From Bacillota bacterium (lineage in GTDB: Bacteria; Bacillota; Clostridia; Lachnospirales; Lachnospiraceae), in the NCBI GenBank assembly GCA_023410575.1, contig JAEYPP010000055.1:1-46287 (forward strand): a stretch of DNA of 46,287 nt. The letters run 5' to 3'. The position numbers were made by a program, and so were the translations under genes. Of this stretch, positions 1 through 8,523 are shown one piece after another. The notes beneath the pieces are model-generated. The model ran no database searches and had not been told where the DNA came from. It saw only the letters and a program-made list of their open reading frames with translations. Numbering within the stretch: position 1 is the stretch's first letter; every line of letters begins with the position of its first letter.

Positions 1-51
1 CTTAACCTTAAGGTTTGTTAAAAATAATATTTCAATGAGAAGTTAAAGTAT

Positions 52-123
52 TCCTCGATAGCTCAATGGTAGAGCACACGGCTGTTAACCGTGGTGTTGC
101 AGGTTCGAGCCCCGCTCGGGGAG
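52..123 (+). tRNA. tRNA-Asn (GTT)
   Basis: The cloverleaf can be drawn by hand: the acceptor stem TCCTCGA (52-58) pairs with TCGGGGA (116-122) through one G-U, and the T arm carries GGTTCGAGCCC. The anticodon loop CTGTTAA places anticodon GTT at 84-86, which reads AAC/AAT (Asn). The CCA end is not encoded. It is the first of two tRNA genes in tandem. Confidence 0.95.
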
Positions 124-128
124 TTTAA

Positions 129-162
129 ATATTCCATCATATGATTTAATACGATGGAATAT
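129..162 (+). other. Hairpin between the two tRNA genes
   Basis: A perfect 10-bp stem (129-138 with 153-162) encloses a 14-nt loop between tRNA-Asn and tRNA-Cys. There is no U-run after it, so it looks more like a processing or spacer hairpin in a shared precursor than a strong terminator. Confidence 0.4.
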
Positions 163-173
163 ATTATTATTAA

Positions 174-244
174 GGCGACATAGCCAAGTGGTAAGGCGTG
201 GGTCTGCAACACCCTGATCATCAGTTCAAATCTGATTGTCGCCT
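174..244 (+). tRNA. tRNA-Cys (GCA)
   Basis: The acceptor stem GGCGACA (174-180) pairs with TGTCGCC (237-243) and is followed by discriminator T244, as expected for tRNA-Cys. The anticodon GCA lies at 206-208 and the T arm has GTTCAAATC. CCA is not encoded. It is probably co-transcribed with tRNA-Asn and ended by the hairpin at 253-294. Confidence 0.95.
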
Positions 245-252
245 CTGTTGTG

Positions 253-294
253 AAGAGCTTCAAACCTAGTATATATAAGGTTGAAGCTCTTTTG
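253..294 (+). terminator. Terminator of the tRNA pair
   Basis: An 11-bp stem (253-263 with 281-291) is extended by two G-C pairs after a bulged A and followed by a short T stretch. It lies directly downstream of tRNA-Cys. Confidence 0.75.
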
Positions 295-357
295 CGCTTT
301 ATCTACTATAGAATATACTTGGTAAATGTCTGAAATTTTTTTAAATGGCATAATAAT

Positions 358-398
358 ACCCCTTTCATTAGACGTTTATTTTGTCTAACAAAGGGGTT
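358..398 (-). terminator. Hairpin terminator, probably for the MutS-family operon
   Basis: ACCCCTTT plus TTAGAC on the left pair with GTCTAA plus AAGGGGTT on the right, with a symmetric two-base internal mismatch. It lies just beyond the small minus-strand ORF at 409-495. The U-tract is weak on this side, so efficiency is uncertain. Confidence 0.5.
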
Positions 399-408
399 TA
401 CTTCATTT

Positions 409-495
409 CTAGGAGATTTTTTTGAATCGTTTTATAAATCGGTCCACCATACGTAGAAGTTCAAGCGTACTAAGAAAACTGTATTTATTAGGCAT
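409..495 (-). CDS. Possible 28-aa cationic small protein
   Basis: A short ORF starts with ATG 5 nt after the MutS-family stop codon and ends just before the hairpin at 358-398. The product is 28 residues, rich in Lys/Arg and large hydrophobics (for example RMVDRFIKRFKK), and could form an amphipathic cationic helix. Its position between the stop codon and a candidate terminator is what makes it noteworthy. No strong ribosome binding site is evident, though translational coupling to the upstream gene is possible. No family is recognised, and the ORF may be fortuitous. Confidence 0.25.
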   Translation of the reverse strand: MPNKYSFLSTLELLRMVDRFIKRFKKIS

Positions 496-500
496 ATATT

Positions 501-2288
501 CTATTTCATCAAACCTGCCATTCTTAGTATATGAATTGCATTCTTAGTTGTACATTTCCCTTCTTTAATCTTGTAATCAAAATAAATCTTGTTGTTTTTA
601 TAGTACTCCTCAAAATGATAGTTAGAACCTACAACTTCATGTTGGTCAACTAGGTTACATAGCTCAAAATCATGTGTAGATACAAACAATATTACATAAT
701 CCTTATTTAAACTTTTAGTAATCTCTGTTGCGCCAACAATACGATCTTTTGAATTTGTACCTTTAAAAATTTCATCGATTAATACCAACATTGGTTCTCT
801 CTTTTCCAGATGCTCAATAATTTCCTTTATCCTTAGAACCTCTGCATAGAAAGAAGATAAACCTTTTGATACATCATCTTGCACTCTCATAGACGTAAAT
901 AATTTCATAAAAGAGAGATGCATTCTTTCCGCACAAACAGGCGCACCTGCATATGCTAATACTGCATTGATTCCTACTGTCCTCAAGAATGTTGTTTTCC
1001 CTGACATATTAGATCCCGTAATAAAATTAACTCCATTTTTTGTGTAAAATGAATTTGATATCACTGTTTCCTGGGAAACCAAGGGATGATACATATGATC
1101 TGATTCAAATATTATTTGATTATTATTCTCAAATACAGGAAAAGAAATATTTTGATGTTCTCCCAGAACAGAAAGACTTAGTAACGCTTCGACCTCACCA
1201 ATAACATCAAAGATTTCATTCATACTTTCGCTGTATTTACTTTTCCACTGTTGAAGAGTAGCAATGCAATGAATATCGTAAAGAAAAAACATCTGTAACA
1301 GAATATGGATAAGTGGATTTGTCTGTAAAGAAAACGCAGCATCTAGTTGCTTCAGTTTCTTAATTCCTATGAGAGATCTATTCTGTCCACTTACTTTACT
1401 ACATAATGCTTGTAAGTGTTCTGAACTAAAATTTATATTTCCAATATAATTAATCAGATTATGATAGTCCTCAATATTAATACAAAAGTTATATATAGTT
1501 TTAATTATTTTCGAGTTTTTGTAACTAAAATAAGAGGCACCTATTAGCTGAAATACTCCAATTATTCCGATATAATATAAAGTCTCAAAACCTTTCAATT
1601 GTAATATAAATAACACAACTATAATGAAGTTAAGTAAGATTGCACTAAGTCTTATACTGAAATGAACTAATTTTCCATCACTCTTCAAATAATTTACAAA
1701 TTCAGTATACCAATTCTTAGTGTTCTTTTTATTAAATGTTATCATAGTACTTAGAGTCTCAATTTCAATTGCTACTTCTTTACGTTCGATTAACTCCTTT
1801 ACAGCATTCTGACGCATATATAGTATCTTTTCATTTATATCATTTGGATGTAACCATGAAGCTAGAATATTTTGTCCTTCCAATGTATTCGCAACGTTAA
1901 GATATTGAAATAAAGAATTATCTCCAAACAAATCTAAGTCCTTTTCAACATGTGACTCTTCGTTGATAAATTCAATTCCGGTATCTTTAAATTCATGCCA
2001 CTTACCATTATATCTATCTATTCTTTTTTGTGATACTTTCATTTTTGCATATATATAATCTCTTTTTTTGATGACAGTAACATGATAAATCAATAATATA
2101 ACAAAAGTAATAGCTAGCCCAACACCTACAAAGAAAGCATCTATTCTGCTATTACTAATACTAAGAAAAACTGATATGATACATACTATTGCACAAATTA
2201 ACCTTAAATTAGATATCCTACAACATTTCAAATTAATAGAGTTATATTCTACACTCATGTTTTTGATTAACTTCTCATACTGTTCCAT
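501..2288 (-). CDS. Membrane-anchored MutS-family ATPase
   Basis: This 595-aa protein has a MutS C-terminal ATPase: Walker A GSNMSGKTT at residues 425-433, Walker B LVLIDEIFKGTN at 501-512, and STHD at 537-540. It lacks the N-terminal mismatch-reading domain of true MutS. Two hydrophobic stretches near residues 29-72 and another pair near 215-253 predict membrane anchoring. The central part resembles a MutS clamp/lever region. The start is ATG with AGGAG about 11 nt upstream. The fold and ATPase are clear from motifs, but the substrate is unknown. Classical mismatch repair is unlikely because domain I is absent. It differs from MutS2, which is longer and carries a Smr domain. Confidence 0.85.
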   Translation of the reverse strand: MEQYEKLIKNMSVEYNSINLKCCRISNLRLICAIVCIISVFLSISNSRIDAFFVGVGLAITFVILLIYHVTVIKKRDYIYAKMKVSQKRIDRYNGKWHEFKDTGIEFINEESHVEKDLDLFGDNSLFQYLNVANTLEGQNILASWLHPNDINEKILYMRQNAVKELIERKEVAIEIETLSTMITFNKKNTKNWYTEFVNYLKSDGKLVHFSIRLSAILLNFIIVVLFILQLKGFETLYYIGIIGVFQLIGASYFSYKNSKIIKTIYNFCINIEDYHNLINYIGNINFSSEHLQALCSKVSGQNRSLIGIKKLKQLDAAFSLQTNPLIHILLQMFFLYDIHCIATLQQWKSKYSESMNEIFDVIGEVEALLSLSVLGEHQNISFPVFENNNQIIFESDHMYHPLVSQETVISNSFYTKNGVNFITGSNMSGKTTFLRTVGINAVLAYAGAPVCAERMHLSFMKLFTSMRVQDDVSKGLSSFYAEVLRIKEIIEHLEKREPMLVLIDEIFKGTNSKDRIVGATEITKSLNKDYVILFVSTHDFELCNLVDQHEVVGSNYHFEEYYKNNKIYFDYKIKEGKCTTKNAIHILRMAGLMK

Positions 2289-2306
2289 TCTTATATGTAC
2301 TCCTAA

Positions 2307-2438
2307 CTACTTTTTATGAAATCTATATATACTCATAAACACTTCTAATTGAAGCTCTTTTTCACTTTGCATTTTTCTATCATGTGGTTGAAAACCCTCT
2401 GCCTGTAACGCTAGGATTTTTAAAACATTTTCACTCAA
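2307..2438 (-). CDS. Possible 43-aa ORF or gene remnant upstream of the MutS-family gene
   Basis: An open frame with a TTG start ends 18 nt before the MutS-family ATG on the same strand. The product has ordinary, helical-looking composition, including the stretch ALQAEGFQPHDRKMQSEK and the C-terminus VFMSIYRFHKK. The frame stays open only about five codons further upstream before a TGA. GAAGGAG lies only 2 nt from the TTG, which is too close for a convincing start. It could be a small leader gene, or the 3' tail of a decayed gene. No family is recognised. Confidence 0.25.
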   Translation of the reverse strand: MSENVLKILALQAEGFQPHDRKMQSEKELQLEVFMSIYRFHKK

Positions 2439-2592
2439 AACTCCTTCGACTATTAATACAAGTCAGCTATATTTTGTAATAGAATTCCATATATATGTAA
2501 ATTGTACTATATACAGTTAAAAAAATCTACTCCTCCTTCATCTCTAGCTTTCCCTCCTAGAAAACAGAATCTGCCTGTCGACTCTTAATTAG
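2439..2592. other. Non-coding stretch
   Basis: This AT-rich stretch lies between the small minus-strand ORF and the 14-bp hairpin. No convincing gene or RNA was seen. It probably holds the minus-strand promoter for the MutS-family gene, but no clean -35/-10 pair could be chosen. Confidence 0.3.
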
Positions 2593-2634
2593 AAAAAGTT
2601 CCAAATGCTTGGTATCAGGAATTTGGAACTTTTT
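2593..2634. terminator. Perfect 14-bp inverted repeat, terminator-like in both directions
   Basis: AAAAAGTTCCAAAT (2593-2606) and ATTTGGAACTTTTT (2621-2634) form a perfect stem with a 14-nt loop and A/T-rich ends that give a U-run on either strand. It lies between the divergent MutS-family and amidase genes, where no obvious upstream gene needs termination. Confidence 0.55.
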
Positions 2635-2802
2635 GTATGTTAAGCATACTTTTGCTGTAGTTAATTAGGCTTATCTGAAATGATGAGGTACCCAAATAGA
2701 AATAATGAATAATATCATCTTTGACATTAAAATAACACAATGAAAACATATTATGAAGACATGAAAACTAACGTCACTAGCTATTTAGAAAGGATGGTAA
2801 TT

Positions 2803-4482
2803 ATGAGTAAGGCACGAATGACTAATTATTTAAAAAAAATATTTATCATTTCATTGATTCTAATAATGGGAATAACAGATTTACCAGTGAATCATGTATT
2901 GGCTTCTGAGGAGGACATGCCTGGATATAGTAATCCTCATGATATTATCATAGCCACACCAGCCAATAAGTACTCAACAAAATCGGCTAACATTAGTATA
3001 TTGGGTGCATGTGATTATGAGTATCCCTTATATTTAAATGGGAAATTACTAGAAACCACAGAATATGGATTCTTTACAACTTATGTTGATTTGAAAGTGG
3101 GAACTAATACATTTACCTTTGAAAACAACGGAAAGATAAAAGAGCTTACAATTATTCGAAAAGCTTCAACAAGCGGTACGTCAACTAATACATCATCTGG
3201 TAACAAGGTGAAGTATAAAGAATATACGAAAGATACATATGGAGTTATAACTTCAAAGTACGCTATGCCAAGAACCAATACTAGTACCTCTGATTTACAA
3301 TGTATGCCTTTGACAAGAGGAACAACATTTAAAATATTAGGTGAGTATGGAAGTTATTATAAAATTGATGATGGTACCTATGTATCAAAGTCAAGTATAA
3401 AAAAATATACTAAGTCTCTTACTGATAACAAGGTTACTGCAGCTAAAATAGTTGAGATCAGCGAGAGAAACCAAGTTGTTACACAGCTTACTATGAATGT
3501 TAATGCCTTATACGAGGTGTATTTTGAGGGATATAACGTATATTTGACGCTTTATCAGACAGTAGCTGCGAAACAGCCATCAGTGCCTCAAAATAGCATT
3601 ATAAAGTCAGTCAGCATAATGAAGGATGAAAAATATAAGCGTGTGACATACTGCTTTGAGCTATATGATTCTGTAAATATTACAGGATATGATGTTTTAT
3701 TTAATCAAGGAGTAATGAAGTTTGAGCTTAAAAAAGCACCTGAATTAGGGGATGACGTAACTTTAGAAGGTACAACCGTATTCCTTGATGCGGGACATGG
3801 TGGTTATGATAGTGGTACCGTAGGACCAATGGGGAAGTATGGACCAGTCGAAAAGGATGTTAACTTAAATATTACATTGTACACCAAGGAATATTTAGAG
3901 AAGCAGGGTGCTAATGTTATTCTGTCTAGGAGTGATGATACGTTTTATTCATTGTCGGACCGAGTGTCGATGATACGTAATTTAAGACCAGATATTTCTG
4001 TATCTATCCATGGAAATTCATTAGATTATATTAGTAACTATTCCAAAACAAGTGGATTTCTTACATACTATAGTTATTCCCTTGGGAATGATGTTGTTGA
4101 ACGGGTAAATCAGAGTATTGCAACTTCATTAGGATTTTCAGTAAAGCCGACTCGTGATAGGAGTCTTTCCTTAACAAGACTAACAACGTGTCCAGCATTA
4201 CTGTTAGAAACCTCATTTTTTTCAAATCCGAATGATTATGAGTATTTAATTAAATCAGAAAATCAAAAAGCTTTTGGGGAGGCCATAGGGAAGGCAATCG
4301 AAGAGTATTTACGAGGGAAATCAGAAGTAGAGGTATTTACATATACGGTTAAAAAGGGCGATACATTAGCATCGATAGCCAAAAAGTATAATACAACAAT
4401 AAGTGAGATACAAAGCTATAATGACATACAGGATATCAATCATATATATGTTGGACAGGAAATTATAATACCTAAAAGATGA
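2803..4482 (+). CDS. Secreted N-acetylmuramoyl-L-alanine amidase with C-terminal LysM
   Basis: The protein cleaves the MurNAc-L-Ala bond of peptidoglycan outside the cell. The order is: N-terminal signal segment (residues about 9-34, ending near VLASEE), a Ser/Thr-rich stretch, an SH3- or AMIN-like middle region, the amidase_3 catalytic domain, and LysM at about 512-558. Expected zinc ligands are visible as His332 (DAGHGG), Glu350 (VEKDVN) and His403 (SIHGN), with catalytic Glu469 (LLETSFF). The ATG at 2803 is preferred because AGAAAGG precedes it at good spacing; the longer in-frame start at 2740 has no clear binding site and would bury the signal peptide. A role in cell separation, wall turnover or sporulation is inferred. 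Confidence 0.9.
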   Translation: MSKARMTNYLKKIFIISLILIMGITDLPVNHVLASEEDMPGYSNPHDIIIATPANKYSTKSANISILGACDYEYPLYLNGKLLETTEYGFFTTYVDLKVGTNTFTFENNGKIKELTIIRKASTSGTSTNTSSGNKVKYKEYTKDTYGVITSKYAMPRTNTSTSDLQCMPLTRGTTFKILGEYGSYYKIDDGTYVSKSSIKKYTKSLTDNKVTAAKIVEISERNQVVTQLTMNVNALYEVYFEGYNVYLTLYQTVAAKQPSVPQNSIIKSVSIMKDEKYKRVTYCFELYDSVNITGYDVLFNQGVMKFELKKAPELGDDVTLEGTTVFLDAGHGGYDSGTVGPMGKYGPVEKDVNLNITLYTKEYLEKQGANVILSRSDDTFYSLSDRVSMIRNLRPDISVSIHGNSLDYISNYSKTSGFLTYYSYSLGNDVVERVNQSIATSLGFSVKPTRDRSLSLTRLTTCPALLLETSFFSNPNDYEYLIKSENQKAFGEAIGKAIEEYLRGKSEVEVFTYTVKKGDTLASIAKKYNTTISEIQSYNDIQDINHIYVGQEIIIPKR

Positions 4483-4708
4483 ACAATGTAACGAAATAGT
4501 ATTTGAATGAAGGTATATTATGCTTTTAGTATAGTGCTTGAGGGATACTTAATCATATTCGTTATGTGCGAAATTTTAAATATGAATTAATACAAGAACA
4601 AAGCATATGTTGTTATAGGGACAAGAGGATAAATTGTTAAGTTAGAGTAGAAATATTTAATGCAGTTATTATGCAATAATTAGGGTGAAGGAGGCTTCTA
4701 CATCTATT

Positions 4709-5659
4709 ATGAAGAAGAAGTATGTAATTATAAGTATCTTAATCATAATTTTACTCCTAGGAACAAATTTTACCACTCTGATATTGCTGAATCAGAGAAT
4801 AGAAAGAAAAAACGAGGAACTAAAAGAAGCATATGAGCAAATTTTAGACCAGAAGGAAGTAATAGATAAGCTAGAGGATGAGAAAGATGCTTTAGTAGTA
4901 AACAAAAAAGCATTGGAGGAGAAAAACTATGATTTAGTTCAAACCTATCAAACGCTTACAGCTCAATTCGAATCGTTAAAGTCAAAGAGTGAGGATTTAG
5001 AAGAACAGATAACTGAAAAAGATGCAATTATGAAAGAATATAGTTATGTGTTTAACTATGATCCCGTCACTTTAGAAGAATCTCAAGTCTATATTCAGGA
5101 GTTAGAGAATAAGATTTTAGAATTGGGTGGATTTGATAAGTATGAGCAACCAAGACGTTGGAAAGAGTATAGTGACATTGTCATATGGCTTGAAGATGGA
5201 TCAAGTGTAAAGTGGGCGGACAAAGTTTATGAGAAATTAGAGTTGCTACCAAAAAAGATGATAGATACCTTGAACGATAATGGTTGGATGATTATTTTGA
5301 CTCCAAGAGATTTAGAAGAAGTATACGATAGTGGAGTTGTGAATACAGTAGGATTAACTATTTATTATCATTCCCGTATATATCTTCAGAATAATGAGTT
5401 TTCAATTGATTATTGTACAATTCATGAGATTGGGCATGCACTAGACTTTATCAACAATTTCATTTCAAATGATAAGGAATGGAAGATGATATATGAAGAT
5501 GAGGCAAAAGATTCAGGTTTTGACAGCTATTTTACAAGCTCAAGTTCAGAATACTTTTCAGAGATGTTTCAAGCGTATTTTTTAACACCTGAACAGATGC
5601 AAGAGAATGCACCATTATCTTATGAATATATGAGTAAGTTTGTTAATAGTTTTCATTAG
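4709..5659 (+). CDS. Membrane-anchored zinc metallopeptidase, LF-like (HEXXH)
   Basis: From ATG 4709 this is a 316-aa protein: an N-terminal signal anchor (about residues 5-27), a charged coiled coil (about 28-115), then a peptidase domain. The zinc motif HEIGH is at residues 239-243, followed by a Glu-rich SSEYFSEMFQAYF stretch near 280-292 whose Glu would be the third ligand. That pattern resembles the anthrax-lethal-factor-like (ATLF) peptidases. The annotated-length alternative is GTG at 4685. AAGGAGG lies 14 nt before ATG 4709, longer than ideal, but the GTG has no usable site. The catalytic domain is predicted outside the membrane. Targets are unknown. Confidence 0.8.
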   Translation: MKKKYVIISILIIILLLGTNFTTLILLNQRIERKNEELKEAYEQILDQKEVIDKLEDEKDALVVNKKALEEKNYDLVQTYQTLTAQFESLKSKSEDLEEQITEKDAIMKEYSYVFNYDPVTLEESQVYIQELENKILELGGFDKYEQPRRWKEYSDIVIWLEDGSSVKWADKVYEKLELLPKKMIDTLNDNGWMIILTPRDLEEVYDSGVVNTVGLTIYYHSRIYLQNNEFSIDYCTIHEIGHALDFINNFISNDKEWKMIYEDEAKDSGFDSYFTSSSSEYFSEMFQAYFLTPEQMQENAPLSYEYMSKFVNSFH

Positions 5660-5661
5660 AA

Positions 5662-5761
5662 AAGTGGTTATTGTAGATACAGATTGAACTTGTTCCAATA
5701 AGTTAGACCATTAAATCTAACAGTTGGCGATTAGTTCAAATAGGATCTACGATAGCCACTT
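5662..5761 (-). terminator. Large compound hairpin at a convergent gene junction
   Basis: A 17-bp stem with two G-U wobbles (5662-5678 with 5745-5761) is followed inside by TTGAAC/GTTCAA and a central GTTAGA/TCTAAC hairpin. On the minus strand the stem is followed by TTTTC, so it could end the hydrogenase operon. It also sits 2 nt after the peptidase stop codon. Confidence 0.55.
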
Positions 5762-5776
5762 CGTTCGTTTATCTTA

Positions 5777-7237
5777 TTAATTCTTTTCTCTGTGCATACG
5801 CACGTCTACGGACTGGCAGTAATCCACGGTATCATAAATCTTGCGATCATCTACCATACTTAAACTCTTTGCTCGATTTTGCTCTGCAAATTTGCCTGTA
5901 AGTATACTTCCCGGGCCATTGACACACCCGCCCTCACAAACCATTCCTTCAATAAACTGTTCTGGTAATCTTCCAACCTTCATCATCATTAAAGCTTTTT
6001 TACATTCGGTTGCACCATTACAGCCCTTAACCTTTAGGTCAGCCTCAATTTGCTTCTCTTTTAAAGCTTGGATGACAGAGGCTGTAACACCACCTGCTAC
6101 GGCGAAATTTTTTGCATAAATACTACCTTGTTGAAGATTTTTTCCGAAAGTACTTAATTCAACTTCTTTTGCACGAAACATAGCATAAAGTTCATCAAAG
6201 GTTAAAGCGTAATCAGCACCACCTTCAGTTATATGATCTAATACTTCTCCTTTTTTAGCAATACAAGGTCCTATAAACACACATATGGCATCTGGAACAA
6301 TAGCTTTTATGTATTTTGCAGTTGCCTGCATAGGAGAAACAGTAGTTGAAACATTGCTAATCAATTGAGGAAAATGTTTTTTAATCATACTAACAAAGGC
6401 TGGACAACAGGAGGTTGTCTTCTTTTCTCCTTTTTCATAAGCTTCAGCCCATTCTTCAGCTTCAGATGCGGCAACTAAGTCAGCACCTAAAGCGACTTCA
6501 TAAACACCCTCGAAACCAAGTTCCTTGATTGCTTCCGCGATAATACCTGTTGTGATACCAGCGCCGAATTGACCTTCAATTGCAGGTGCAATCATTGCGT
6601 ACACAGGGATATTAGATTGAATTAAGTTAATAACATCAACCATAAAAGAACGTTCACTAATCGCACCAAATGGACAGTTTTTAATACAAGCTCCACAACT
6701 AATACACTTTTCTTCATCTATTATAACTACCCCATTCTCATCCATAGAAATTGCATCAACAGGGCAGCTGCGTTTACAAGGACGCATTAGATCTGCAATT
6801 GCATTGTATGGACAAGATGGCGCACACTTTCCACATTCTTTACATAAAGAAGGATCTATGTATGCTCGATCACGAAGCATTGTAATTGCTTTAAAATTAC
6901 AAGCATTCTGACAACGCTTTCCCATGCATTTTTGACAGTTATCGGTTACGACAAATCTTGTAATAGGACATTCTTCACAAGCAGAGGATATAACTTGCAC
7001 AATGTTTTTATCATTTAAATTTGCATTGGGTGATTTACCTTGAGCAAGACGTATTCTCTGTCGTATGATTTCTCTTTCCTTATAGACGCAACAACGGAAA
7101 TTAGCATGAGGGCCAGGAATCATCTCAAAAGGAATAGCATCTTCCTTCTCAGCTAATTGATTTTTAAATGCTAGCTTTGCAACTTCAAATAGAACCTCAT
7201 GTTTGATCGTTCCGATGTCATTATCAGTTTGTAACAT
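5777..7237 (-). CDS. Divergent [FeFe]-hydrogenase with N-terminal ferredoxin clusters
   Basis: This 486-aa protein combines Fe-S clusters and an H-cluster domain. Two [4Fe-4S] motifs are clear (Cys132/135/138/142 and 178/181/184/188), and further cysteines at 101/104/109/113 and 154/158 may hold another. The H-cluster motifs are TTSCCPAF (274-281), GPCIAKKGE (323-331) and EGMVCEGGCVNGPG (430-443). All four H-cluster cysteines and the proton-relay Cys277 are present. The motifs differ from the usual TSCCPGW and MPCxxK forms, which fits the group B/C enzymes rather than bidirectional group A. It is the last gene of the hydrogenase-phosphatase operon. H2 turnover by this protein is inferred, not shown. 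Confidence 0.88.
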   Translation of the reverse strand: MLQTDNDIGTIKHEVLFEVAKLAFKNQLAEKEDAIPFEMIPGPHANFRCCVYKEREIIRQRIRLAQGKSPNANLNDKNIVQVISSACEECPITRFVVTDNCQKCMGKRCQNACNFKAITMLRDRAYIDPSLCKECGKCAPSCPYNAIADLMRPCKRSCPVDAISMDENGVVIIDEEKCISCGACIKNCPFGAISERSFMVDVINLIQSNIPVYAMIAPAIEGQFGAGITTGIIAEAIKELGFEGVYEVALGADLVAASEAEEWAEAYEKGEKKTTSCCPAFVSMIKKHFPQLISNVSTTVSPMQATAKYIKAIVPDAICVFIGPCIAKKGEVLDHITEGGADYALTFDELYAMFRAKEVELSTFGKNLQQGSIYAKNFAVAGGVTASVIQALKEKQIEADLKVKGCNGATECKKALMMMKVGRLPEQFIEGMVCEGGCVNGPGSILTGKFAEQNRAKSLSMVDDRKIYDTVDYCQSVDVRMHREKN

Positions 7238-7324
7238 ATTATTTCCTTACCTTTCTAGAGCAAATACTAAGTTTTCCTTATACAGAGCATTATCACTGCT
7301 TAAGGTTGTATTTTACACTAAGTT

Positions 7325-8497
7325 TTAATAGTATTGTACATAAACTCTTTTCCCCATTTTTTTAATAATGTCGATTAACTGGGTAATAAGATTCATTCGT
7401 ATACTTAGGTCAAATGGTAGACCTGGGTTTTGATGAGCCTCATTCATAGTTCTTCCTACAAAAAGATGTAGTTCTGTACATTCTTCAATTATCATCTTAG
7501 CAATTTGAGATCCACCATTCTTTCTGTCCAATTCTAAAAAGAAATTTTCATCTATATCTTTATTAATATACCGACGCATCAATTGTAAAGCGCGTGTTAA
7601 TGTTAGTACACCTTCCGTCACTAAGTCAATTCCCTCAATATAAGCAATTGGAGGTAAATCTGGATCGGTATATTCAAGCGATGTTAAGATCGGTTTCCTT
7701 AAAATGCGGGATACAATATTTGCAGAGGTCCCACCACTAACAATTCGTTTGGCCTTACCACTCATAAACGCTGTTACAGCATTCGTATCATCAACAGGAT
7801 TTAGCGGTGGTCCCGTAAATAGATTAACTGGTTTGCTATCCATTACACGAGCAACAGCAACCGTCGTATCATCACCTGGACATTGCATATATAAATCATC
7901 ACATGCTTTACTCAGTATTGATGTAAGACGAGAAGATGATAATGTCTCGTTGGTTGCTTTCACACTGTATTCTGCCATACTATCCCAGGTCCAACCAAAA
8001 TTCAAAGCTTTACCAACACCAGCATGAATTACACCATCGCTCATAAGAATAAAACAATCATTTACTTCAACATGAAAACGGTATTCACGTATCTTTTTTC
8101 CTTCAATCATTCGCTCAGTAAATGGGACATCTAGTAATTTTCCATTCCGAATGAATACACAGGCTGGATTATCGAACTCAACAAGGTATGCTTCACCTGT
8201 ATTAAAGATTTGTAATATACTGAAAGTTGAATATGCAACCTCTCGAACTTTACATATTGGTAAAGTTTTAACGATCGTCTGAACACATTCTTCGATTCCA
8301 GCACCATTTAGGAACATCGTACCTAAAATCTTTGAGGTTAGGGTTGCAAGAATATTAGCCTTAACACCACTTCCCATTCCATCTGCCAGAATAATAATAT
8401 CAGCATTATCAGTTTTTAATATTTCAACCTTATCTCCACAAAGTTCCTCATGGTGCTTATGTAGACTTTTGTAAGATACATCTAATGTTACACTCAT
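7325..8497 (-). CDS. SpoIIE/PP2C-type serine phosphatase with unassigned C-terminal domain
   Basis: The N-terminal half (about residues 1-215) carries PP2C/SpoIIE hallmarks: LADGMGSG near 38-45, FILMSDGVIHAG in the middle, and a CPGDDTTVAVARV stretch. These fit a metal-dependent Ser/Thr phosphatase. The remaining ~175 residues have no family I recognise; the stretch contains SGGTSANIVSR and PPIAYIEGIDLVTEGVL. No transmembrane segment is visible, so it should be cytoplasmic. It sits 26 nt downstream of the PAS-hydrogenase gene and 87 nt upstream of the second hydrogenase gene, which suggests that it is the signalling output of a hydrogen- or redox-sensing module. Its substrate is unknown. Confidence 0.85.
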   Translation of the reverse strand: MSVTLDVSYKSLHKHHEELCGDKVEILKTDNADIIILADGMGSGVKANILATLTSKILGTMFLNGAGIEECVQTIVKTLPICKVREVAYSTFSILQIFNTGEAYLVEFDNPACVFIRNGKLLDVPFTERMIEGKKIREYRFHVEVNDCFILMSDGVIHAGVGKALNFGWTWDSMAEYSVKATNETLSSSRLTSILSKACDDLYMQCPGDDTTVAVARVMDSKPVNLFTGPPLNPVDDTNAVTAFMSGKAKRIVSGGTSANIVSRILRKPILTSLEYTDPDLPPIAYIEGIDLVTEGVLTLTRALQLMRRYINKDIDENFFLELDRKNGGSQIAKMIIEECTELHLFVGRTMNEAHQNPGLPFDLSIRMNLITQLIDIIKKMGKRVYVQYY

Positions 8498-8523
8498 ATT
8501 TAACTCCTTACTGACGATATCTA

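Noticed and set aside
2740..2802. Upstream ATG of the amidase as the real start
   Set aside because: No SD precedes it and it would place 21 charged residues before the signal segment; ATG 2803 has AGAAAGG at proper spacing.
7704..8027. Plus-strand ORF opposite the phosphatase gene
   Set aside because: It is a frame shadow: no binding site and no recognisable domain, while the minus frame carries clear phosphatase motifs.
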